From the NCBI RefSeq assembly GCF_000242595.2, contig NC_017098.1, positions 2,623,501 through 2,687,500 of the forward strand: a stretch of 64,000 nt of DNA, written 5' to 3'. Under the pieces are notes generated by a model. It was not told where the DNA came from, did not search any database, and saw only the letters and a list, made by a program, of their open reading frames with translations. The position numbers and the translations under genes are program-made. The DNA comes from Spirochaeta africana DSM 8902. GTDB taxonomy: Bacteria > Spirochaetota > Spirochaetia > DSM-27196 > DSM-8902. Shown one piece after another: positions 52,695 to 61,786 of the stretch; positions within the stretch are counted from its first letter, which is position 1, and each line of letters begins with the position of its first letter.

Positions 52695-54273
52695 GATCAT
52701 CTCCTTCGTAGCGCAGCATCAGCCCGACAAACAGGCTGGAAAACAGCACAATCGCCGCTGCATAGGGGGCGGCCTGGGCCATCAGTGCCTCGGAGGTGCG
52801 GGTAAACACCGCCATCGACAGGGTTGTCCAGCCGGTGGGGCCGAGTATCAGCGCCAGCGGCAGCTCCTTCATGGCCATCACAAATACCAGTACCAGCGAT
52901 GCCAGCATCCCGGTACGTAAAAGCGGCAGGATAGCGCGCAGAAACGCCGCCCGCGGGGTGTAGCCAAAGGAGCGGGCTGCCTCCTCCAGTTTGCGGGGGG
53001 CGTGCAGCAGGGCGCTGCGCAGCGGTCCCAGCGCCAGGGCCAGAAAGTTCATGCTGTAGGCGATAATCAGCAGCGGCAGGCGCTGATACAACACCGGGGT
53101 TGCCCGCAGCGAGAAGAACACCAGGGCCAGCGCCAGCGAGAGCGGCGGGACAGCGTAGCCGATATAGGCGGCCTTCTCTGCCGCGCGGCTCAGGCGCCCG
53201 GGGTAGCGCGAGTGCATGTAGGCAATCGGCAGGGCGGCCAGGGTGGCCAGGACCGCCGCCGGGCCGGCGGCTGCGGCCGAGCGCAGAAAGGTCTGCCAGA
53301 CCCGCGCCAGCTCGGCAGTCGGCGGGCTTTGCAGCATCCAGAACAGCAGCATAACTACCGGCAGGCCGATCGATACGGCCGCGACCAGGGTGGCGTAGCC
53401 GAGCCCGAGCGCCTGCCCCAGGGGTGACAGCCTGGTGCGGACCCGGCGGCGGGCAGCCCCGGTACCCACCCGGGCCAGGCGGGTCCTGCTGAGCAGGCGG
53501 GCCTCGGCCGTCAGAATGACCGCCGGGATTGCCAGCAGGATCAGCGACAGCACCGAGACATACACCCGGTCAAAGGCGTTGGCGTACTGGTTGTAGATCG
53601 CATAGCTGAAGACCTCGTAGCGCATCAGTGCGACCGCGCCGAAATCCCCCACGGTATACAGAATGATTATTACCGAGCCGGCCAGTACCGCCGGGCGCAG
53701 ATGCGGCAGCACCACCCGCAGCAGAACCGCTGCCGGGCGGTAGCCCAGGCTGCGGGCAGACTCCTCCAGACCGGGATCCAGGCTGTGCAGCCCGGTGCGG
53801 AGGTTCAGATACATATAGGGAAAAGAGTACAGAGTAAGCGCCAGCAGCGCCCCGGTAAACCCCGAGATACGCGACACCTCCAGCCCCAGCACCCGGGCGG
53901 CGAAGCCGTAGTTGCCCCCGATACCCAGCAGGGCATAGGCCATCACGTAGCCGGGCACCGCCAGCGGCACCACCCCGGCGATGGTGATCAGCCGCCTGCC
54001 GATTATGTTGGTGCGCTCGGTGAGCAGGGCCAGCGGCAGGCTGATCGCCAGCGAAAACAGCGTCACCCCGCCGGCCAGCAGCAGGGTGTTACGCATCAGG
54101 ACCAAGGTGCGACGGCGCAGCAGCATCTCGGCCAGTACCGGCACCTCGGCACTGAATGCCCGCAGCGCCAGATACACCAGTGGCACCAGCATGATCCCGC
54201 CGATAGCCAGCGGGACACCGAGCAGCGCCCATGGTGGAGCATCAGTTTGCCACTGGCGCCGGGCAGACAACAC
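52681..54273 (-). CDS. fbpB: ABC transporter permease, FbpB-like (ferric iron)
   Basis: Encodes 530 residues with about 12 membrane helices and two copies of the EAA loop, as in the fused FbpB/ThiP permeases: GLEESARSLGYRPAAVLLRVVLP (about 165) and KLEEAARSFGYTPRAAFLRAILP (about 440). It forms the whole transmembrane channel. The start directly follows the stop of the binding-protein gene and its end overlaps the ATPase gene. The N terminus is basic with one possible downstream start. Confidence 0.9.
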   Translation of the reverse strand: MLSARRQWQTDAPPWALLGVPLAIGGIMLVPLVYLALRAFSAEVPVLAEMLLRRRTLVLMRNTLLLAGGVTLFSLAISLPLALLTERTNIIGRRLITIAGVVPLAVPGYVMAYALLGIGGNYGFAARVLGLEVSRISGFTGALLALTLYSFPYMYLNLRTGLHSLDPGLEESARSLGYRPAAVLLRVVLPHLRPAVLAGSVIIILYTVGDFGAVALMRYEVFSYAIYNQYANAFDRVYVSVLSLILLAIPAVILTAEARLLSRTRLARVGTGAARRRVRTRLSPLGQALGLGYATLVAAVSIGLPVVMLLFWMLQSPPTAELARVWQTFLRSAAAAGPAAVLATLAALPIAYMHSRYPGRLSRAAEKAAYIGYAVPPLSLALALVFFSLRATPVLYQRLPLLIIAYSMNFLALALGPLRSALLHAPRKLEEAARSFGYTPRAAFLRAILPLLRTGMLASLVLVFVMAMKELPLALILGPTGWTTLSMAVFTRTSEALMAQAAPYAAAIVLFSSLFVGLMLRYEGDDHAPA

Positions 54274-55341
54274 CTACAGCACCCCCGCCTCGCGCAGCAG
54301 CGACAGGGTTCCGTCCAGGTCTGACAGGCTGTCCAGGTCCACCTGGGGGGCAGACTCCAGCAGGCGTTCCAGGCTCTCGAGCTGCGGATTGCGCTCGACC
54401 CCGTCGGTGACCGGATATTCGTAGATGACATCGGTGATGTACTGCTGTGCAGATTCACTCAACAGAAAATCGATAAAGCGTTCGGCATTGCGCCGGCGCG
54501 GACTGTCGGCATCCACCCGGGCAGTAATCCCGATACCGGCGATGTTTACCATGTTGCCGATATCACCATCGGCGAAGAATCGCTGTGCTACCGGGTAGTC
54601 GGGATCCTGGGCCAGAAAGCGCAGCAGATAGTAGTTATTCACCAGTGCCGCATCCACCTCGCCGGCAGCAATCGCCTCTACCTGGGTGGTGTTGTTACGG
54701 TATACCTGTACGTCGTTGGCCGCCATGTCGCGCAGCCACTGCAGGGTCACCTCGTCGCCATACGCAACCCGCATGGCGGTGACAAATGCCTGGAACGAGC
54801 CATTGGTCGGTGCCCAGCTGACCCGGCCGCGATAGCGCTCACGGGTAAGGTCGAATACACTGTCGGGGTACTCGCTCTCGTCCAGGCGGTCGGGTGAATA
54901 CGCCAGCACCCGGGCCCGTCCGCTGCCGGCAACCCAGCGTCCGGTAGAGCTGCGGTAGATCGGCAGTGCCGATGCATGGTAGCGCGCCGGCAGCTCGGCC
55001 AGACGCCCTTCCTGGGCCAATGCACCCAGCGCACCGGCGTCCTGGGCCCAGAACAGATCGGCAGGGGTACGGCTGCCTTCTTCGGCCAGCAGAACCGCCA
55101 GTTCGCTGGTGCCGCCGTAGCGTACATTCACGGTGATACCGGTTTCCTCACGAAACTGCTCGACAAGCGGCTCGACCAGCGACTCTCCTCGGCCAGAGTA
55201 GAGGGTCAGGGTGTTTTCGGCAGCCTCACGGCTGCCGGCAGCACTCAACGGCAGCGCGGCTGCCAGTAGCAGTACGGCAAGCACGGCGCGTGCGGCAACA
55301 GCGCCGGCCCGGCGTGCGGCAGGATTATTGGTTCGGGACAT
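54274..55341 (-). CDS. fbpA: Ferric-iron ABC transporter substrate-binding protein, FbpA-like
   Basis: Encodes about 355 residues from MSRTNNPAARRAG with AGAGGAGACTGAT before the ATG (55341). A signal peptide precedes TLTLYSGRGESLVEPLVEQF, the usual start of family 1 binding proteins. The Tyr pair NNYYLLRFL near residue 240 matches the iron-coordinating tyrosines of FbpA. It would bind Fe3+ in the periplasm and deliver it to FbpBC. The operon is preceded by a perfect GTAATGCATTAC palindrome and by a DtxR-type regulator gene in the same direction. Confidence 0.9.
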   Translation of the reverse strand: MSRTNNPAARRAGAVAARAVLAVLLLAAALPLSAAGSREAAENTLTLYSGRGESLVEPLVEQFREETGITVNVRYGGTSELAVLLAEEGSRTPADLFWAQDAGALGALAQEGRLAELPARYHASALPIYRSSTGRWVAGSGRARVLAYSPDRLDESEYPDSVFDLTRERYRGRVSWAPTNGSFQAFVTAMRVAYGDEVTLQWLRDMAANDVQVYRNNTTQVEAIAAGEVDAALVNNYYLLRFLAQDPDYPVAQRFFADGDIGNMVNIAGIGITARVDADSPRRRNAERFIDFLLSESAQQYITDVIYEYPVTDGVERNPQLESLERLLESAPQVDLDSLSDLDGTLSLLREAGVL

Positions 55342-55368
55342 ATCAGTCTCCTCTTTATGATAATTTTT

Positions 55369-55380
55369 GTAATGCATTAC
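55369..55380. promoter_or_regulatory. Perfect palindrome GTAATGCATTAC upstream of the iron transporter
   Basis: The 12-bp palindrome is 28 bp upstream of the fbpA-like start, in the 94-bp gap after the DtxR-type gene. It is a candidate metal-regulator operator, for control by the adjacent DtxR-like protein or by Fur. Confidence 0.6.
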
Positions 55381-55435
55381 GATACCACTCTACCAGCCGG
55401 ATCAAGTTTGTTCAAGCTAACTTTGTTCGTTTTTA

Positions 55436-55981
55436 TTAACTTTTCGGTGTATCAGGTGCCCCGGCGGGAAACTGCAGCGGGACAACCGGTGTCGCCGTGC
55501 TGCACCGCTGACAGTCCTGATCAGACTGGGCACAAAACCGTTCCAGCCGGGAATTCCAGCGCACCTTCTCGTGCGGGCAGGTTTCGTAATACTCCACAAA
55601 GGCCATCAGCCGGTCAAACACCTTGCCGGAAATCCGGTGTTCCATATGGCAGGCCTCGGACTCGGCCTCGGTTTCCTCCACCCCCAGGACCTTGGTAAAG
55701 AAATCCTTGAGGGTGCGATACTTGGCAATGATCTCTCTGGCAGTGGTTACCCCGCGATCGGTAAGCGAAACGGTTCCGTACGGCTTGTAGTTCACCAGCT
55801 CCAGCCCGGCCAGATTGCGCAGCGCGGCGGTTACCGACGGCTTGTTCACCTCAAGCTCATCGGCGATATCCTTGACCCGGGCAGCCTGATAGCGCTGCAG
55901 CAGCAAAAAAATGGTCTTGAGGTACATCTCCTGGCTTTCGGACAGTTCATGTGACTGATGCATGGCCATAAAAATACTCAA
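55436..55981 (-). CDS. DtxR-family metal-dependent regulator (TroR/MntR/IdeR-like)
   Basis: Encodes 181 residues. The N-terminal winged helix (LKTIFLLLQRYQAARVKDIADELEVNKPSVTAALRNLAG) is typical of DtxR/MntR. The dimer and metal-binding part contains TLKDFFTKVLGV, EACHMEHRISGKVFDRLMAFVEY and a Cys-rich C-terminal tail (CPHEKVRWNSRLERFC…CQRC). The C-terminal SH3-like domain of full DtxR is missing, as in MntR and TroR. The last Cys motif suggests extra metal binding. It is followed 94 bp later by an iron transporter operon, and its start is 15 bp after the double-receiver kinase stop. Confidence 0.9.
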   Translation of the reverse strand: MSIFMAMHQSHELSESQEMYLKTIFLLLQRYQAARVKDIADELEVNKPSVTAALRNLAGLELVNYKPYGTVSLTDRGVTTAREIIAKYRTLKDFFTKVLGVEETEAESEACHMEHRISGKVFDRLMAFVEYYETCPHEKVRWNSRLERFCAQSDQDCQRCSTATPVVPLQFPAGAPDTPKS

Positions 55982-55996
55982 CTTTCGCGACGAGCG

Positions 55997-57439
55997 TCAA
56001 TTCACCGGCAGTACGACGGTAAAGGTTGATCCCTGGCCGGGTTCACTCTCCAGAAGGATGCTCCCGCTATGGGCCTCGATAATCCGCTTGGATATCGCCA
56101 GCCCCAGCCCGGTAGACGCCTCCCCGCCGGTAGGCCGCGCTGCCCCGCGGCTGAAGGGCCTGAAGAGCTTCTCCTGTTCCTCGGCGCTGATCCCGGGTCC
56201 CTGATCGGAAATGCTGATACGAGCCTCGGACTCGTCGCCGACGAGCACCATCCTGATCTCGCTGCCGGGCGGCGAGTACTTGATCGCATTGCTGATAAGG
56301 TTGTCCAGCACCTGACAGACGCGCATGCGGTCGAACAGAATCTCGTCATCAAGCTCCTGGCGGTAATGCAGGGTAATCTGTTTCTGCTGGGCCATGCTGT
56401 CAAACAGCCGCACCCGGCCGGCGACTGCGGCGCCCAGGCTGCCCCGGCTGCGCTTGATCTCCAGCTTGCCGGTCTGGATGGCGTTGATATCCAGCAGATC
56501 ATTCACGATCGACAGCATCTCGTCGGCCGACTGGTGAATCAACTCCAGAAACTCCTGCTCCTGTGAGTTCATCCGTTCGGCGCTCATGTCCAACAACAGC
56601 CCGGAAAATCCACTGATACTGTTGATCGGGTTGCGCAGATCGTGCGCCGCCATGCCCAGAAAGCTGTTCTTCTGCTTATCCAGCTGTCGCAGCTGTTCGA
56701 CATACTCCAGCATCTCGATACAGTTCAGCACCCGGCTGTAGAGTTCCTCCCTGCTGAAAGGCTTGGCCAGGAAGTCGTTGGCCCCCAGCTTCAGGAAGCG
56801 AGCCGACAGCAGCGGATTATCGCTGCCGGACACCCCGATAAACGGCAGATCTGCGCGACTGCGTTTCTGCCGGATCTTCTCCAGCAGCTCATACCCGTCC
56901 ATCTGCGGCATGTTATAGTCCGCAATCACCAGATTGATGTCGGGGTGCTCATCCAGCAGCTCGGCAGCAACCCTCCCGTTGCTGGCATCGATGGTCTGGA
57001 AGCGATAGGCGTGCAGAATCTTGCAGATGTTGGCCCGCATGGTTGCCGAGTCATCCACCACCAGTATCCGGATGCCATCGTTGCGCTGCAGCCGTTCCAC
57101 AATATCGGCCAGCTGATAGGCACTGTTCAGGCTGTTTTTAATGACGTAGTCCACCACATTCTTTGCCAGGATCTGCTCGCGATGGCTCTCGTCAAAGCGC
57201 CCGGTAAAGGCGATGACTGGTATCCCCTCGCCGACTACGTAGTCCACTACCTCTCCGTCGTGGGCATCCGGCAGCACCAGGTCCAGCAAGGCCACATCGT
57301 AGCTCTGGCGGGCGACCAGCTCGCGGGTCTCCACCAGGGAAGCGGCAGTATCAATCTGCACCTCCAGCCGTGCTGTCAGGGTCCGCTCCACCAGGCGGGA
57401 GAACATCCGGCTGTCTTCGACCAGCAGAATTCGCATCAT
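55997..57439 (-). CDS. Double-receiver hybrid histidine kinase
   Basis: Encodes about 480 residues from [10 protein letters not shown]. Two receiver domains come first, with phospho-acceptor Asp53 ([10 protein letters not shown]) and Asp174 ([10 protein letters not shown]). A HisKA domain follows with His266 in [18 protein letters not shown], then a HATPase_c with N box [10 protein letters not shown] and G boxes DQGPGI and [11 protein letters not shown]. No membrane segment is present, so it is a soluble relay protein. The long open frame to 57514 has no ribosome site; GAGG lies 8 bp before the chosen ATG. It is divergent from trpB and lies upstream of the dtxR-like gene on the same strand. 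Confidence 0.9.
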   Translation of the reverse strand: MMRILLVEDSRMFSRLVERTLTARLEVQIDTAASLVETRELVARQSYDVALLDLVLPDAHDGEVVDYVVGEGIPVIAFTGRFDESHREQILAKNVVDYVIKNSLNSAYQLADIVERLQRNDGIRILVVDDSATMRANICKILHAYRFQTIDASNGRVAAELLDEHPDINLVIADYNMPQMDGYELLEKIRQKRSRADLPFIGVSGSDNPLLSARFLKLGANDFLAKPFSREELYSRVLNCIEMLEYVEQLRQLDKQKNSFLGMAAHDLRNPINSISGFSGLLLDMSAERMNSQEQEFLELIHQSADEMLSIVNDLLDINAIQTGKLEIKRSRGSLGAAVAGRVRLFDSMAQQKQITLHYRQELDDEILFDRMRVCQVLDNLISNAIKYSPPGSEIRMVLVGDESEARISISDQGPGISAEEQEKLFRPFSRGAARPTGGEASTGLGLAISKRIIEAHSGSILLESEPGQGSTFTVVLPVN

Positions 57440-57566
57440 TGTTACATCCTCATGGTACAGTATCGCGGGTGTGCCGAGCGGCGTCAACTTCACTATAAAC
57501 TTGCCGCCGTACAATCCTACTCAAACCGGAAATATTGCCGTACAATGGCATGCGAGGAGAATCAAC

Positions 57567-58802
57567 ATGAGCAATCAAACCAGACAGGATTACTTTAAAT
57601 CAGTGCCGGATGCCCAGGGTAACTTCGGGCAGTTCGGTGGCAGCTATATCCCGCCCGAGCTGCAGCAGGAGATGGACCGGATCACCGATGCCTACTACTC
57701 CATCAGCAAGTCGCACCAGTTTATCTCTGAGCTGCGCAGCATCCGGACACATTTCCAGGGGCGGCCGACACCGGTCTATTTTGCCCGCACCCTGAGCGAC
57801 GAGCTGGGCGGCCGGATCTACCTGAAGCGCGAGGATCTGAACCACACCGGTGCCCACAAGCTGAACCACTGCATGGGCGAGGCCCTGCTGGCCAAGTACA
57901 TGGGCAAGAAAAAGCTGATTGCCGAGACCGGTGCCGGGCAGCACGGGGTTGCCCTGGCCACCGCCGCAGCCTATTTCGGGCTCGAGTGCGAGATCCACAT
58001 GGGCGAGGTGGACATCGCCAAGGAGCATCCGAATGTGGTACGGATGCAGATCCTGGGTGCCAAGGTAGTGCCGGTTTCCTTCGGACTGAAGACCCTGAAA
58101 GAGGCGGTGGACTCGGCCTTTGCCGCCTACCTGGAGGATCCGGTCACCTCCATCTACTGTATCGGTTCGGTCGTCGGCCCCCACCCCTTCCCGATGATGG
58201 TGCGCGACTTCCAGCGCGTGGTCGGGATTGAATCGCGTGAGCAGTTCTTCGAGATGACCGGCGAAAACCCGGACAACGTCGTTGCCTGCGTGGGCGGCGG
58301 CAGCAATGCCATGGGTATCTTCTCGGGATTTCTGGATCTGGAAGAGACACGGCTGTACGGTGTCGAGCCGATGGGGCGCGGGACAACGATTGGTGAGCAT
58401 GCCGCGACCATGACCTACGGCAGACCCGGGGTGATTCACGGCTTTAAGTGCTACCTGCTGCAGGATGATGCCGGCGAACCGGCGCCAGTCTATTCCATCG
58501 CCAGCGGGCTGGACTACCCCGGTGTCGGACCGGAGCACTCGATGCTCAAGGAAAGCGGACGGGTAACCTACGACTCGGTAACCGACCAGGAGACCGTGGA
58601 CGCCTTCTTCGAGCTCAGCCGCAAGGAAGGGATCATCCCGGCCCTGGAGAGCGCCCATGCCGTTGCCTACGCAATGAAGCTGGCCAAGGATAATCCCCGC
58701 CAGTCGATCCTGGTGAACCTGAGCGGCCGCGGCGACAAGGACATCGATTTTATTGTGGAGCAGTACGGCACCCGGGCCACATTTGCCGATGCGGTAGAGT
58801 AA
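57567..58802 (+). CDS. trpB: Tryptophan synthase beta chain, stand-alone
   Basis: Encodes 411 residues from the ATG at 57567 (GAGGAGA upstream). The pyridoxal-phosphate Lys98 is in NHTGAHKLN, the catalytic Glu120 in [11 protein letters not shown], and the phosphate loop is VGGGSNAMG. The C-terminal LSGRGDKD motif is present. It condenses indole and serine to tryptophan. No trpA or other trp gene lies in the window. The middle region ([39 protein letters not shown]) departs somewhat from the common TrpB1, so it could use free indole. It is divergent from the double-receiver kinase. Confidence 0.92.
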   Translation: MSNQTRQDYFKSVPDAQGNFGQFGGSYIPPELQQEMDRITDAYYSISKSHQFISELRSIRTHFQGRPTPVYFARTLSDELGGRIYLKREDLNHTGAHKLNHCMGEALLAKYMGKKKLIAETGAGQHGVALATAAAYFGLECEIHMGEVDIAKEHPNVVRMQILGAKVVPVSFGLKTLKEAVDSAFAAYLEDPVTSIYCIGSVVGPHPFPMMVRDFQRVVGIESREQFFEMTGENPDNVVACVGGGSNAMGIFSGFLDLEETRLYGVEPMGRGTTIGEHAATMTYGRPGVIHGFKCYLLQDDAGEPAPVYSIASGLDYPGVGPEHSMLKESGRVTYDSVTDQETVDAFFELSRKEGIIPALESAHAVAYAMKLAKDNPRQSILVNLSGRGDKDIDFIVEQYGTRATFADAVE

Positions 58803-58847
58803 GCGCGCGCCCGGCTGACCCTGATCAGGCCAGCCCGGACGGCAGGT

Positions 58848-58919
58848 CAGCAGTTACCAGTGAGTCGGCTGGCCGCGGCTGACCGTGGGTGACCGTGGCA
58901 GGCCGTGGCTGGCTGCCGT
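58848..58919. repeat. Short GC-rich direct repeats between trpB and the metal transporter permease
   Basis: Repeated GGCTG, GTGACCGTGG and GGCCGTGGC units (for example GCTGACCGTGG then GTGACCGTGG) occupy the 117-bp convergent gap. No hairpin with a T tract is seen, and no gene is visible. Confidence 0.6.
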
Positions 58920-59729
58920 TTAGCGCTGCAGGCGCTCGATGGCAGCAGCAACAGCAAACAGTCCGGTACAGATCAGTACAATGGCTGCGCCGGACGACAC
59001 ATTCCAGTAGAACGACCAGTACAGCCCGCCGATCCCGGACACTATCCCGATAGCGGCCGACAGAAGGATCATTGGTACCAGCCGGCGGGTCAGCAGGGAT
59101 GCCGCGGCCGCCGGGGTGATGATCAGGGCGCTGGTAAGCACAACCCCGACCGCTGTTACCCCGCTTACCACGGTAAGCGCCAGCAGAATCAGCAGCAGAT
59201 AGCGTACCCGATCAATCTTGAGTCCGATTACCTCGGCATGGCTGGGGTCATAGGAGCTCAGCTCCAGCTCCTTGTGCAGGAAATACAGCGCCACCGGCAC
59301 CACCAGGGCAATGGCGGCGATCATGTACAGCTGGGTCTGCCCTACCCCGAGGATATTCCCGAACAGCATATGCGACAGATCGCGAAAGCTGCCGGTGCGG
59401 CTCATCAGCAGGATACCCAGGGCGAACATCCCGCTAAAGGTGATCCCGATGGCGGTATCCTCGCTTACGGTACGGTCGGCGGTAATCTTGCCGATCGCCA
59501 GTGCCGAGGCGATTCCGGCGATAATCGCCCCGCCAATCATGCTGAGCTGATTCAGGTACGCTACCACCAGCCCCGGCAGAACGGTATGGGCCAGGGCATC
59601 GCCGATGAAGGCCATGCGGCGAAAAACCACATACACCCCGATGGTGGAACAGGCCACCGCTACCAGCACCGCCGCCAGCATGGCACTGCGCATAAACTCG
59701 TACTGCAGGGGAACGATCAGCCAGCTCAT
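58920..59729 (-). CDS. Zinc/manganese ABC transporter permease (ZnuB/TroC family)
   Basis: Encodes 269 residues from MSWLIVPLQYEF with about eight membrane helices of the ABC-3 family. Typical segments are STIGVYVVFRRMAFIGDALAHTVLPGLV and ALTVVSGVTAVGVVLTSALIITPAAAASLL. It forms the channel of a divalent-metal importer with the upstream ATPase and binding protein. The start overlaps the ATPase stop (GTCTCATGAG). The upstream extension of the open frame to 59894 is only a shadow of the ATPase gene. Confidence 0.9.
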   Translation of the reverse strand: MSWLIVPLQYEFMRSAMLAAVLVAVACSTIGVYVVFRRMAFIGDALAHTVLPGLVVAYLNQLSMIGGAIIAGIASALAIGKITADRTVSEDTAIGITFSGMFALGILLMSRTGSFRDLSHMLFGNILGVGQTQLYMIAAIALVVPVALYFLHKELELSSYDPSHAEVIGLKIDRVRYLLLILLALTVVSGVTAVGVVLTSALIITPAAAASLLTRRLVPMILLSAAIGIVSGIGGLYWSFYWNVSSGAAIVLICTGLFAVAAAIERLQR

Positions 59730-60595
59730 GAGACACCTCCCCGCGCCGCGCCGCCGGAGTCTGCGGCATCCGGGGCGGCTACCGCGTCCGAGGCGGCCGC
59801 GTCCGAGGGTGCTGCCGCGGCCACTGGAGCCGTGTCCGCCGCGCCGGTAATCTCTACCACCCGGCCCTCGGCCAGCTCCACCACCATGTCCCATTCCGAA
59901 AGATGACCGGCATGATGCCCATGCGGGTCGCCGTCGTGGCAGTGGCCCTCCGAGGTGTCATGGGTAGCCATGATCACGGTACGTCCCTCGGCCACCAGAT
60001 CCTCCAGCACCCGGGAAAAGATCCGCCGCGACTGCTGGTCCACTCCGGTAAGGGGCTCATCCAGCAGCAGCAGCTCGGCGTCCTGGGCCAGGGCACGAGC
60101 CAGCAGGGCCCGCTGCTGCTGGCCGCCGGACAGCATCCCGATCTGGCGATCGGCCAGATCGGCGATCCCCATGCGCTCCATGGCAGCCCGGGCGGCAGCG
60201 TAATCGGCCCGCCCCGGGCGGCGCAGCCAGCCCAGATGCACATAGCGCCCGGCCAGCACCAGTCGCTCCACGGTAACCGGGAAGCGCCAGTTTATCTCGC
60301 CACGCTGCGGCAGAAAGGCCACCCGGTGATGGCAGCCGCCGATCGGCAGTCCGTAGACCTGCACCGATCCGCTGCGCAGCGGCAGGATCCCGCATACGGC
60401 CTTCATAAGTGAGGATTTTCCCGAACCGTTGTGGCCCATCAGCGCGGTTCGGGTGCCGCGCCGGATCTCGAAACTGACCCCGTCCACCGCGTCCCGTTGC
60501 GTACGGGGATAGCGGACACGCAGGTCATGCAGCAATAATGCAGAAGAGCCGGGAGCGGCCTGGCACTCCCGGCGATGACTATAGGCAAAGATCAT
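59726..60595 (-). CDS. Zinc/manganese ABC transporter ATPase with His-rich and Ala-rich tail
   Basis: Encodes 289 residues. Walker A GHNGSGKSSL, signature LSGGQQQRALLAR, Walker B LLLLDEPLTGVD and switch His ATHDTSEG identify a ZnuC/TroB-type ATPase. The region just after the switch His is unusually His-rich (HCHDGDPHGHHAGH), which could sense metal. The last about 45 residues are an Ala/Asp/Pro low-complexity tail not found in ordinary family members. GAGGAACA precedes the ATG. It lies between the binding-protein and permease genes in one operon. Confidence 0.9.
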   Translation of the reverse strand: MIFAYSHRRECQAAPGSSALLLHDLRVRYPRTQRDAVDGVSFEIRRGTRTALMGHNGSGKSSLMKAVCGILPLRSGSVQVYGLPIGGCHHRVAFLPQRGEINWRFPVTVERLVLAGRYVHLGWLRRPGRADYAAARAAMERMGIADLADRQIGMLSGGQQQRALLARALAQDAELLLLDEPLTGVDQQSRRIFSRVLEDLVAEGRTVIMATHDTSEGHCHDGDPHGHHAGHLSEWDMVVELAEGRVVEITGAADTAPVAAAAPSDAAASDAVAAPDAADSGGAARGGVS

Positions 60596-60612
60596 TGTTC
60601 CTCATTCAAGCG

Positions 60613-61695
60613 CTAATCAGCCAGTCCGTCAACTATCAAGTCGGTGTTATGACGCATCATCCCGATGTAGGTCTCGCCGGGGGTACCGGGGGCACCCAGG
60701 GCATCGCTGTACAGCGGGTAAAGGACCTGCACCCCGGCCTCACGCGCAATGGTATCGACAACTGCCCGATTCACAATCGTTTCGGCAAAGATAGCCGGGA
60801 TATCCAGCGCACGAATCTCGTCTACCAGAGCAGCGATCTCGCCAGCCGAGGGGTCGCGTCCTTCGGTGGTTACCGAACCAAGTGCGGTTCCCACCACGGT
60901 AAAGCCGTAGCGATCGGTATAGTAGTCGAATGCGCCATGGCTGGTAACCAGCTTGCGCCGCTGCTCGGGTATGCGTGCGACCTGTTCCTTGATGTAGTCA
61001 TCCAGGGCTTCCAGCTCCTCGATGTAGGCGGCGGCGTTGGCGCGGAATGTATCGGCATGCTCAGGAAAGACCTCGATCAGGGTGTCGCGAATAACCTTGA
61101 CCATATCCTCGGCATTGTGGACGCTCTGCCAGATATGGGGATCATAATCGCCGTGGTCGTGATGGTGGTCATCAGCATGGTGATCATCGTGACCGTGGTG
61201 GTCGTTATGATGGGCGTCTTCGTGGTGATCATGATCGTCGTGGCTGTGACCGTGGCCGTGGTCATCGTGACTGTGCCCATGATCGTGCCCATGTCCGCCC
61301 CAGGGCAGCAGGTGATGCAGCTGCTCGCCCAGTACAACACGACGGGCAGTGGAGCCCGAACGCTCATAGAGACCGTCGAACCAGGATTTCAGCTGCAGGC
61401 CGTTCTCGAACACCAGCACGGCGTTGCGCAGGGTAATGCTGTCGGCCGGGGCCGGTTCGTAGACATGGGGATCCTGATCCGGACCGACCAGCACCTGCAG
61501 CTCAATGGTGTCGCCGGCAACGTTGGCTACCAGATCCCCAATAATGCTGTGGGTGGCCACCACAGTTGTCGGCTCGGTTTCGGCAGCCCCCCGGGCAAAC
61601 AGCGGGGCGGCGGCGGTCAACAGCAGAACCGCGATAAATAAAACAGCCACAGCGTTTCTCAGGGAATACCTGCGGCGCACATTTTGTTTGGTCAT
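60613..61695 (-). CDS. Zinc/manganese ABC transporter binding protein with long His-rich loop (ZnuA/TroA-like)
   Basis: Encodes 360 residues. A signal peptide ends near residue 37 (PLFARGAA). The cluster A-I fold starts TVVATHSIIGDLVANVAGD with the metal His at THSII and DPHVYEPAP. A loop of more than 50 residues at about 130-190 consists almost only of His and Asp (HGHDHGHSHDD and following), as in zinc-specific ZnuA proteins. It is followed by DYDPHIWQS with a further His ligand. It would capture Zn2+ (or Mn2+) in the periplasm. A near-palindrome lies just upstream of its AAGGAG ribosome site. Confidence 0.93.
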   Translation of the reverse strand: MTKQNVRRRYSLRNAVAVLFIAVLLLTAAAPLFARGAAETEPTTVVATHSIIGDLVANVAGDTIELQVLVGPDQDPHVYEPAPADSITLRNAVLVFENGLQLKSWFDGLYERSGSTARRVVLGEQLHHLLPWGGHGHDHGHSHDDHGHGHSHDDHDHHEDAHHNDHHGHDDHHADDHHHDHGDYDPHIWQSVHNAEDMVKVIRDTLIEVFPEHADTFRANAAAYIEELEALDDYIKEQVARIPEQRRKLVTSHGAFDYYTDRYGFTVVGTALGSVTTEGRDPSAGEIAALVDEIRALDIPAIFAETIVNRAVVDTIAREAGVQVLYPLYSDALGAPGTPGETYIGMMRHNTDLIVDGLAD

Positions 61696-61708
61696 ACCTT
61701 CTCTCCTT

Positions 61709-61727
61709 GGTATTATTTTGTATTACC
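61709..61727. promoter_or_regulatory. Candidate metal-regulator operator before the ZnuA-like gene
   Basis: GGTATTATTTTGTATTACC: six of the seven outer base pairs are symmetric. It overlaps the region just upstream of the ribosome site of the zinc-binding protein gene and lies in the 91-bp divergent gap. A Zur- or TroR-like repressor site is possible. Confidence 0.5.
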
Positions 61728-61786
61728 CTGACGTTACTGATGATTTCTGTGGCAGTCAAGGGAATTCCACGATAAAATACCCGGTT

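Noticed and set aside
61160-61300. A simple-sequence repeat (GTGGTCGTGAT-like units) suggestive of a tandem repeat or CRISPR-like array
   Set aside because: The units encode the His/Asp-rich loop of the zinc-binding protein; spacing and sequence vary as expected for His/Asp codons.
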